Assembly (NCBI GenBank): GCA_017507285.1
Contig: JAFWBF010000024.1
Coordinates: forward strand, 1-21,457
DNA length: 21,457 nt
Source: Bacteroidales bacterium
GTDB taxonomy: Bacteria; Bacteroidota; Bacteroidia; Bacteroidales; P3
Direction of reading: 5' to 3'
Position numbers and translations under genes: made by a program. Shown piece by piece: positions 15,801 through 21,457 of this stretch. Position 1 is the first letter of the stretch. The number at the start of each line of letters is the position of its first letter. The notes under the pieces were generated by a model. The model had not been told where the DNA came from. It saw nothing but the letters and a program-made list of their open reading frames with translations, and ran no database searches.

Positions 15801-15842
15801 GAACTTTTATTGGAATATCCTTGTTTTCGTAAGAAAATAGGT

Positions 15843-16520
15843 ATGAAAAATAAGTTGATTTCTTTGCAGATGTTTATGCAGGTATTGGTTCTTTTGGCCA
15901 GCCTTGCTATAATAGTATCGTTATCGTATGAGATTTTTAAATTTCCCCAAGATATTTTTTTTATTTCTTTTGTAAGGTTCCAGTTTTGGATATGCATCTT
16001 TTTTTTGTTTGATTTTTTCTTGGGATTATATTTGTCGTCTTGTAAAAAGAAATGTATGTTGACACATTTCTTTTTTCTTGTTATATCTATACCTTATTTG
16101 TCATTAATTAGTTGGCTTCAAATTAATCTTTCAAATGAAATTTATTATTGTTTACGGTTGGTACCTATCATTCGTGGTGGTTATGCATTGGTAATGGTGG
16201 TAAATTGGTTTGTCAAAAGCACTATGGCTAATCTTTTTATCTCTTACATGCTTTCTCTTATAACAGTGATATATTTTTCAAGTTTGTTGTTTTATGTTGT
16301 AGAAACACCTGTTAATAATCTTATACAAAGTTATGGAGATGCTTTGTGGTGGGCATTTATGGATGCAACAACAGTAGGGTCTAATATTTATGCTGTTACT
16401 GTTGTTGGCAAAGTACTTTCGGTTTTGTTGGCAGCTTTTGGGATGATGATGTTTCCGATATTTACTGTTTACATTACGGATAAGATGCAAAAGATTGTAA
16501 GTGCTGATAAAAACAAATAG
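15843..16520 (+). CDS. Six-TM voltage-gated-like ion channel with altered selectivity filter
   Basis: This 225-residue inner-membrane protein has about six hydrophobic segments (about 5-30, 35-64, 72-93, 100-122, 128-153 and 187-211). The pore region ALWWAFMDATTVGSNIYAVT at 167-186 aligns with the K+ channel pore of KcsA type (ALWW, then ATTVGYGD). The GYGD part is replaced: the filter reads TVGSN at 177-181. An S4-like segment near 104-112 holds only two Arg, so voltage sensing is doubtful. There is no cytosolic RCK domain. The ATG at 15843 is preferred to TTG at 15810. The gene converges with the minus-strand OmpA gene, with only 8 bp between stops. Ion selectivity cannot be inferred; loss of GYG suggests it is not strictly K+-selective. 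Confidence 0.8.
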   Translation: MKNKLISLQMFMQVLVLLASLAIIVSLSYEIFKFPQDIFFISFVRFQFWICIFFLFDFFLGLYLSSCKKKCMLTHFFFLVISIPYLSLISWLQINLSNEIYYCLRLVPIIRGGYALVMVVNWFVKSTMANLFISYMLSLITVIYFSSLLFYVVETPVNNLIQSYGDALWWAFMDATTVGSNIYAVTVVGKVLSVLLAAFGMMMFPIFTVYITDKMQKIVSADKNK

Positions 16521-16528
16521 TTTTTTTC

Positions 16529-17713
16529 TTATAAATCAATGATTTTAAATTCAACTCTTCTGTTGTTGAACCGGCCGGCTTCGGTATCATTATTGTCTAT
16601 GGGATGCAGTTCGCCATAGCCTTTGAATTTTAGTCGTTTTTCGTCGATACCTCTGTTTATTAGGTATTTTACCACCGATTTTGCTCTGTTTTCTGATAGC
16701 CGTTGGTTATATTCTATAGCACCTTTATTGTCTGTATGTCCACCTATTTCTATTTTCATATTTGGGTGGTTTCCCAGCAATTCAACTAATTTTTGTAGTT
16801 CGTTGTACGACTGTTGCAGTAGGTTGCTTTTGTCGAAATCGAAAAAGATGTTTTTTAGGATGAATACATTGCCTATTTGGTAATTGGTAGTGTCTTTGGG
16901 AGGATCGTATGGTGGAGGGCATGTAAGGCAGTATAGTGATACGTCGTCCAAATAGTAGTATGCACCCGGTAGGAGGTAGGTAAGCGAGTCTAGTTCTACT
17001 ATATTGGAGTGTGAGGCAGGGAAAAAGTTGCCAATTGTAAGGTATTCTTCACCTCCTTCTGCTATAAATTCGCTGCTTATAGTGTCCCAACCTTTGGTAT
17101 TTATTAGTACGTTGTTGTAGTTGTTTACAACCTGAGGGGTGTAGTAGGTTGATGTTGTTTGCGTGATTTTTTTGCTTATTTTTCGTTCTTTTTTCAGCAT
17201 TAGTACAGATCTTACGGTATCGAATAGTCGGTGTTTGGAGAAAACGCCTCCAATAGTGGCAATGGCACCTGACGAATATTCCGACAGGCTTACGTGGAAT
17301 GTAAGCCTATATCTTTCGCCTGCTTTTAATGGTTGTTTTAGTTGAGTTTGAAGGTATTCGCGATATTCAGTTTTCGAACAATATATTCCGCAATATCCAT
17401 TTCCAGAATGAGGTTCTTGGATTCCTAATTTGTTGTTTGGAATGCTACATTCTTTCATTCCGCAGATATTGAAATAATCGGCCGAGCCGTTGGTAGGCTG
17501 AAACCATGCATCCACTATGGTCAATATGCCCAAAGCATCAATTCTACGCGGGCAATCTTGATATGATTCGAAGTCGGGGTTGTATATCAGGTTGTCTTCG
17601 GGACTTTGTGCTTGTGCCTGTGTTAGACATGATATCGATATATATATAGCTATTAATGCAAATACTTGTGTTTTTTTTGCTATTGTTGAATTGTTTTTTG
17701 TATGCTTTGCCAT
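16529..17713 (-). CDS. OmpA-family protein with N-terminal carbohydrate-binding-like domain
   Basis: This 394-residue exported protein has a long basic n-region then a hydrophobic core (about 17-30), with cleavage near TQAQAQ. Residues about 38-260 start NLIYNPDFESYQDCP and end in a YYLDDVSL strand, resembling galactose-binding-like beta-sandwich modules. The region includes several Cys (54, 84, 89, 108, 112, 262, 265). The OmpA-like domain at about 282-394 is canonical: FFDFDKS at 290-296, GHTD at 325-328, LSENRA at 339-344 and FNNRRVEF at 382-389. It should bind peptidoglycan and present the sandwich domain in the periplasm or at the surface. It differs in sequence from the coiled-coil OmpA pair. 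Its first 34 bases overlap the end of the glycosyltransferase gene; no later Met could preserve the signal peptide, so the overlap is real. Confidence 0.9.
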   Translation of the reverse strand: MAKHTKNNSTIAKKTQVFALIAIYISISCLTQAQAQSPEDNLIYNPDFESYQDCPRRIDALGILTIVDAWFQPTNGSADYFNICGMKECSIPNNKLGIQEPHSGNGYCGIYCSKTEYREYLQTQLKQPLKAGERYRLTFHVSLSEYSSGAIATIGGVFSKHRLFDTVRSVLMLKKERKISKKITQTTSTYYTPQVVNNYNNVLINTKGWDTISSEFIAEGGEEYLTIGNFFPASHSNIVELDSLTYLLPGAYYYLDDVSLYCLTCPPPYDPPKDTTNYQIGNVFILKNIFFDFDKSNLLQQSYNELQKLVELLGNHPNMKIEIGGHTDNKGAIEYNQRLSENRAKSVVKYLINRGIDEKRLKFKGYGELHPIDNNDTEAGRFNNRRVEFKIIDL

Positions 17714-18807
17714 AGTTTTTCAGCTGTTAGGTTCCAACTAAATTTGTTGCGTTGTATTTTTCCTTTTTCTATCAGATGTTTGCGTAGTTCGCTATCGGTG
17801 GATATTTGCTTCATTGCACAAACTATTTCGTCCAAAGAAAATGGGTCTACCAGTAGTCCTCCATTGCCTGCCACTTCGGGCATGGATGTGGTTTTGGACG
17901 TTATTACAGGTGTTTCGGCGTAAAAGCTTTCCAATATTGGTATACCGAAACCTTCGAAAAACGATACATACGTTAGAGCCAAAGCTGCCGAGAGCATTAT
18001 TCCTAATTCTTCTGGTTCTACTCGGCCCATAAAAATTACATCATCTTTGTGCTTCATTGCATTATAGGTGTCTTCGATTTCTCCTTTCCACCATTTTTTA
18101 GACCCTACTATCACCAATTTTATTCCATTTGTGTCGCTGTTTTTAAATATGTCGAATGCGCGAAACAAGTTGGCTAAATTTTTCCGCATAAGTATTGTTC
18201 CTATGAATATAAAGTATGGTTTCCCGTTGGTGTATTTGTTTTTTATAGCTGTTTTTACATCGTTGGGGTAGGGGTGGTAGTTGACATGCGAGCCGTTGTA
18301 TACAACGTCTATTTTCGATGTTGGTATATTGTAGGTTTTGGCAATATCTTGTTTGGAAAATTCAGATACAGTGGCAATACGTGTAGCCTTATGGGCAAAG
18401 CGATGAAAGTAATGCTTCATGTATCGTTGATGTGATTTTGATAGAAAGTTGGGGTAGTGTTCAAAGTTTAAATCGTGTATTACCGTTAGTGTCGGTACTT
18501 TGGTGCTTAGCGAAATCCACCCATCGGGCGAAAGGAATACATCTATTTTATATTTCTTAAGTGCGTATGTAACACTGTGTTCGAAAAACAGATACCATAG
18601 TATAGGGTGCCGAGCTTGAGGATGCAGCACTATCGGTGTTATGTTGGGCGAGAACAAGAACTCCGAACTTGGTTTGCGGTCGAAGAAAAAGAAAAACTCG
18701 TGTTCGGGGTGGTTTTGTGTGATGCGTTTCATTGTTTCGACTCCAAACCATCCTATTCCATCTAATTTATTGTGGAGAAACAACCGTGTATTTACTGCTA
18801 TTCTCAT
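17680..18807 (-). CDS. Glycosyltransferase family 4 (GT-B fold)
   Basis: This cytoplasmic retaining glycosyltransferase of the GT4 type has 375 residues. The N-terminal half holds the acceptor lobe (MRIAVNTRLF, DGIGWFG at 16-22, HDLNFEHYP at 111-119). The C-terminal half holds the nucleotide-sugar lobe, with FIGTILMRKN at 201-210 and VIVGSKKWW at 232-240. The E-x7-E motif, Glu285 to Glu293, lies in FFEGFGIPILE. TVSEFSK at 146-152 is also typical. It likely builds a cell-surface polysaccharide or glycan, but no other polysaccharide genes are nearby. It starts 33 bp after purN on the same strand, and its end overlaps the OmpA gene, so the three may form one transcript. Confidence 0.93.
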   Translation of the reverse strand: MRIAVNTRLFLHNKLDGIGWFGVETMKRITQNHPEHEFFFFFDRKPSSEFLFSPNITPIVLHPQARHPILWYLFFEHSVTYALKKYKIDVFLSPDGWISLSTKVPTLTVIHDLNFEHYPNFLSKSHQRYMKHYFHRFAHKATRIATVSEFSKQDIAKTYNIPTSKIDVVYNGSHVNYHPYPNDVKTAIKNKYTNGKPYFIFIGTILMRKNLANLFRAFDIFKNSDTNGIKLVIVGSKKWWKGEIEDTYNAMKHKDDVIFMGRVEPEELGIMLSAALALTYVSFFEGFGIPILESFYAETPVITSKTTSMPEVAGNGGLLVDPFSLDEIVCAMKQISTDSELRKHLIEKGKIQRNKFSWNLTAEKLWQSIQKTIQQ

Positions 18808-18840
18808 GTGTGTTTTTTTATGTATTAAAAATAGATAACG

Positions 18841-19440
18841 TTATTTCTCTTTGTTATTGTGTTGTTGGGTGTAAATAACTTGTTCTATTATTACCGGAAA
18901 GTGTTCGTATTCCAATAGATGTATTTTTTGAGCCAATGTTTCGGCCGTATCATCCGGGGTAATGTTGCATTTGGCTTGGAATATAGTTGTACCTTCATCG
19001 TATTTCTCGTCGACAAAATGTATGGTTATGCCGCTTTCCAATTCTTTGTTGTCTATAACAGCTTGGTGTACATTCATTCCGTACATTCCTTTACCTCCAT
19101 ATAAAGGTAGTAAGGCAGGGTGGATATTGATAAAGCGATGGGGAAAAGCTTGTAGTAGATTTTCCGGTACCAACCATAAAAAACCGGCCAAAACAATAAT
19201 GTCAATATCCATTTCTTTAAGGTAGTCTGCCACATTGTTGGTATTGTAGAAGTCGTTGCGGTCAAATACACGGTATGGTATGCCCAAATTTTTTGCACGT
19301 TCTATCATGTAGGCATCTTTTTTATTTACTACAAAGGTAGCTATTTTTATTCCTTCCTTATTGGCAAAATATTCGCTTATACGTTGTGCATTTGACCCAT
19401 TTCCACTACCAAATATTGCAATATTAATTTCTTTTTTCAT
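18841..19440 (-). CDS. purN: Phosphoribosylglycinamide formyltransferase
   Basis: PurN transfers a formyl group from 10-formyl-THF to GAR, step three of purine synthesis, in the cytoplasm. The product has 199 residues. The phosphate-binding loop FGSGNGSN is at 10-17. The catalytic set is Asn105, His107 (INIHPALLP) and Asp144 (HFVDEKYDEGTT), matching the Asn-His-Asp triad of the family. The ATG at 19440 begins the conserved MKKEINIAIF strand; the 10-codon upstream extension is not supported. It is divergent from acpP across a 409-bp AT-rich gap. A candidate minus-strand promoter lies at 19579-19613. Confidence 0.95.
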   Translation of the reverse strand: MKKEINIAIFGSGNGSNAQRISEYFANKEGIKIATFVVNKKDAYMIERAKNLGIPYRVFDRNDFYNTNNVADYLKEMDIDIIVLAGFLWLVPENLLQAFPHRFINIHPALLPLYGGKGMYGMNVHQAVIDNKELESGITIHFVDEKYDEGTTIFQAKCNITPDDTAETLAQKIHLLEYEHFPVIIEQVIYTQQHNNKEK

Positions 19441-19578
19441 TTTACTGTGTTTTATTCTTTTGATTATCAATAATATAAATTCGTTACTTTTGTCTTTTAT
19501 TTTAATGTAATATGTTTATTTACAATGTGTTATTTAACTTCTGTGATGTTTTGTTGCATTTCTTGCTCAAAAACATTG

Positions 19579-19613
19579 CAAAAATAAGATTTTTATTTGA
19601 AAAACACCGCAAA
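19579..19613 (-). promoter_or_regulatory. Candidate purN promoter
   Basis: Read on the minus strand, TTTG (19613-19610) precedes TATTTTTG (19586-19579) by 23 bp, slightly wider than usual. It would give a purN leader of about 130 nt. Confidence 0.4.
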
Positions 19614-19810
19614 AAAGCATATTTTTATATATTATTGTAGATTAGTGTATTATGTTTCTTTGGTTGTTTTAATGTATTGATATATAATGTTTTTTCAATA
19701 TCTTTTTATTGAAAAAAAACGACTTTTTTCAATATCTTGGATATTAATATTTTATGTTTTAAAACGAAAGAAAAAGGCTGAAAAACTATTATATGTGAGT
19801 TTTTTTTCGT

Positions 19811-19817
19811 TACTTTG
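19811..19817 (+). promoter_or_regulatory. -7 promoter element for acpP
   Basis: TACTTTG followed by CA is a one-base-shorter variant of TAnnTTTG. It is 33 bp before the acpP ATG. No -33 box is obvious. Confidence 0.5.
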
Positions 19818-19849
19818 CAGATTATATTAACTATTAAATTTTAGAAGAT

Positions 19850-20086
19850 ATGTCTGAAATTACAAACAAAGTAATAGCTATCATAGTTGATAAGCTAGGA
19901 GTTGATGAAAGTGAAGTAACTCCGGGAGCAAGCTTCACCAATGATTTGGGAGCCGATTCTCTAGACACTGTAGAACTTATAATGGAACTTGAAAAAGAAT
20001 TTGATGTTCAAATTCCAGATGACCAAGCTGAAAAAATAGCTACAGTAGGTGATGCAATTGCTTACATTGAAAATGCAACTAAATAA
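19850..20086 (+). CDS. acpP: Acyl carrier protein
   Basis: ACP is the cytoplasmic carrier of growing acyl chains in type II fatty-acid synthesis. The product has 78 residues, the standard length. The phosphopantetheine attachment site is Ser37 in GADSLDTVEL, and the protein is acidic as expected (VTPGASFTNDLGADSLD, then FDVQIPDDQAEKI). It is preceded by a promoter-like element and followed by a large hairpin and rnc. In many Bacteroidales and other bacteria fabF directly follows acpP; here it does not. Confidence 0.97.
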   Translation: MSEITNKVIAIIVDKLGVDESEVTPGASFTNDLGADSLDTVELIMELEKEFDVQIPDDQAEKIATVGDAIAYIENATK

Positions 20087-20130
20087 AAGAGATTCGAAAG
20101 ATTCACGTTTCCTCTTGGAGTTGTGAACAG

Positions 20131-20206
20131 GTTTGAGCCCACTTGCTCGGTGATTTTTTTATCATCATTAGAGTAAGTGGGGCAACAAACTTGATTTCTT
20201 TTTTTT
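20131..20206 (+). terminator. Large imperfect hairpin between acpP and rnc, possible terminator or attenuator
   Basis: CCCACTTGCTC (20138-20148) pairs with GAGTAAGTGGG (20171-20181) with one G-U pair. GTTTG (20131-20135) pairs with CAAAC (20186-20190) at the base. The tract TTGATTTC followed by eight T comes directly after. It could end most acpP transcripts, leaving rnc at a lower level. Confidence 0.6.
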
Positions 20207-20254
20207 AGAGGATAGTCATTTCAAGACAAAAAAAACAGAGTAGAAAAGGTAGCT

Positions 20255-20983
20255 ATGCTTGGGTTCTTACATAGGAAAAAACGTGACAAAGATACAGAGG
20301 ATTTTTATTCTTTCTTCAAAAATATTCTTGGATTCAAACCAAGGAATGTTGATTTGTACCAGTTGGCGTTTCTCCACAAGAGCAAATCAAAAGAGATGCA
20401 TCATGGAATAAAGCTCAATAATGAACGCTTGGAATACTTGGGTGATGCTGTGCTTAGTGCAGTGGTTGCCGATTTTCTATTCAAAAAATATCCTTATCAG
20501 GGTGAAGGGTTCCTTACCGAGATGAGGAGCAAAATAGTATCAAGAGCCAACCTCAACCGCCTGGCTCAGAAAATAGGTCTTTCACGTTTGATACGATATA
20601 ATCGCGACAATCCCGGACTTTACAAATCCATAGATGGCGATGCTTTCGAAGCATTGGTGGGTGCCATATACCTCGAGAAGGGTTATAAATTTACCCGTCA
20701 TATTGTTATAGACCGTTTGGTGAACATATACATGGATATTGATGCTTTGGCAACATCCGATTGGAACTTTAAAAGTAAGCTTATAGATTGGGGGCAAAAA
20801 GAACGCAAAAAAGTATCGTTCGAAGTGGTGCAGGTAATAGCCGGACATCGCAAGCAGTACGAAACACGTGTACTTATAGATGGTGAGCCTCACGAATCGG
20901 CTATAGAGTTTTCTATCAAAGCAGCCGAACAGCTAGCAGCCGAAAAGACATATAAAAAGATGTTTACCACACCCAATAAGTAG
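20255..20983 (+). CDS. rnc: Ribonuclease III
   Basis: RNase III cleaves double-stranded RNA, including rRNA precursors. The product has 242 residues. The signature NERLEYLGDAVL is at 56-67, with metal-binding Glu60 and Asp64. The second acidic pair, Asp129 and Glu132, is in DAFEALVGAIYLE. A double-stranded RNA-binding domain occupies about 169-236 (NFKSKLIDWGQ, then AAEQLAAEKTYKKM). The basic N-terminal extension (LHRKKRDKD) before the catalytic domain is typical in Bacteroidota. The ATG at 20255 is the first plausible start. It follows acpP by 168 bp. Confidence 0.96.
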   Translation: MLGFLHRKKRDKDTEDFYSFFKNILGFKPRNVDLYQLAFLHKSKSKEMHHGIKLNNERLEYLGDAVLSAVVADFLFKKYPYQGEGFLTEMRSKIVSRANLNRLAQKIGLSRLIRYNRDNPGLYKSIDGDAFEALVGAIYLEKGYKFTRHIVIDRLVNIYMDIDALATSDWNFKSKLIDWGQKERKKVSFEVVQVIAGHRKQYETRVLIDGEPHESAIEFSIKAAEQLAAEKTYKKMFTTPNK

Positions 20984-21011
20984 CAGTCAACGATTTCCCA
21001 TTGCGATAGCG

Positions 21012-21209
21012 TTGCCTATATCCATTTTTTTCTCGGTATTTGCTACATTGCTCGTATTGGGACTGTTTTTATCTAGTGTAGCCTTTCCTATAGTCCACGG
21101 CATGTCTTTGCCACAAGTATCCCTTTATTATATACCAAAACTATTGCCATATTTCTTAAGGCAGCTTCTAAAAATTCCACGTTCTGACTTAGCTTTTATA
21201 CTTTTATAA
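21012..21209 (+). pseudogene. Possible remnant of a membrane protein
   Basis: An open frame reads PISIFFSVFATLLVLGLF and then SSVAFPIVHGMSLPQ, one strong membrane segment and a second hydrophobic stretch. It has only a TTG start and no recognisable family. The last 17 residues are encoded inside the repeat element that begins at 21156. It may be the 5' part of a membrane-protein gene whose remainder was replaced by the element, or it may be chance. Nothing else in 20984-21155 looks like a gene. Confidence 0.25.
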
Positions 21210-21358
21210 GAACTTTTGCGTGCTTTGCGTTTTTTACCGAAATCTTTCTATTTCTTTTTCAATCGCATAGCCCGCTATGCTCAATCAAAAGAAAGTAGAA
21301 ATCTTTCTAGTAAAAATTCGCAAATCACTTGCAAAGCAATTTTTAGAAATTGCCTTAA
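21156..21358. mobile_element. MITE-like element with 23-bp terminal inverted repeats
   Basis: TTAAGGCAGCTTCTAAAAATTCC at 21156-21178 matches the reverse complement of 21336-21358 at 20 of 23 positions. The 203-bp span has no coding frame. Inside is a symmetric centre: GCATAG (21265-21270), loop CCCG, CTATGC (21275-21280). It is flanked on each side by TCAATC and then by TTTCTTTT or AAAAGAAA. GAAATCTTTCTA occurs at 21240 and again at 21298. No target-site duplication was seen. Non-coding GCATAGCGGGCTATGC-containing repeats appear familiar from Bacteroidales intergenic DNA, but that is memory, not a search. Confidence 0.55.
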
Positions 21359-21457
21359 AATAACTATGGTGTTTGTAGTTTTTTTTCTTGTTATTATCAG
21401 AAAGTTGGCGAAAGGGGAGTGTTAAAAAAGTAGCCATTTTCCATATTTATGTCCAAT

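Larger units (their letters stand above)
19441..19849. other. Divergent AT-rich purN/acpP intergenic region
   Basis: No gene is seen in this very A/T-rich stretch. It holds candidate promoters for purN (minus) and acpP (plus). An orphan plus-strand promoter-like pair lies at 19459-19492. A small repeat cluster at 19690-19738 has TTTTTTCAATATCTT twice (19690 and 19724), with an inverted ATTGAAAAAA between them (19708). Confidence 0.6.

Noticed and set aside
20115..20215. Remnants of fabF between acpP and rnc (GTTGTGAACAGGTTTG resembling a VVTGL start, and GGGGCAACAAAC resembling a late GGTN motif)
   Set aside because: The resemblance covers only a few codons with a frame break, and the same bases are explained by the inverted repeat; not strong enough to call a pseudogene.

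Overview
The window looks like a chromosomal segment of a Bacteroidota bacterium, most likely order Bacteroidales. The evidence is the TAnnTTTG type of -7 promoter element (clearest before trpS), weak Shine-Dalgarno signals, and the gene families present: a DUF4369-like/TlpA thioredoxin, DUF3109, OmpA porins with a coiled coil, and S41 peptidases. The genus is not determined. No rRNA, tRNA, transposase, phage gene or CRISPR was found.

Layout. (1) 1-792 is gene-free and holds short periodic repeat arrays. (2) 793-2015 encodes an outer-membrane beta-barrel and a lysine-rich protein built from strict 11-residue repeats, closed by a strong terminator. (3) 2156-4499 encodes an NAD-dependent epimerase-type SDR and an HHxxxDG acyltransferase/condensation-like protein, probably one small-molecule or lipid modification unit. 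(4) 4500-5196 is gene-free, with two more periodic arrays. (5) 5197-8935 is a compact + strand run: adk, obg, PAP2 phosphatase, 2-hydroxyacid dehydrogenase, DUF3109. (6) 9047-12820 is trpS, an S41 peptidase and a TlpA-like thioredoxin, behind a clear promoter. (7) 13182-15741 holds two tandem OmpA-family porins, each with its own terminator, followed by a six-TM ion channel with an altered selectivity filter. (8) On the minus strand, purN, a GT4 glycosyltransferase and a second type of OmpA protein (19440 down to 16529) look co-transcribed. (9) acpP and rnc follow on the + strand without the fabF usually found between them. (10) The window ends in a possible membrane-protein remnant running into a MITE-like element of about 200 bp.

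Most genes are housekeeping (nucleotide metabolism, ribosome assembly, tRNA charging, lipid carrier, RNA processing) or envelope functions. The most unusual signals are: several intergenic arrays whose words are unrelated but which share a 21-22 bp period and, in three of them, a 17-bp unit; the hendecad-repeat protein; the TVGSN channel filter; and the OmpA pair with identical 3' ends and diverged barrels.
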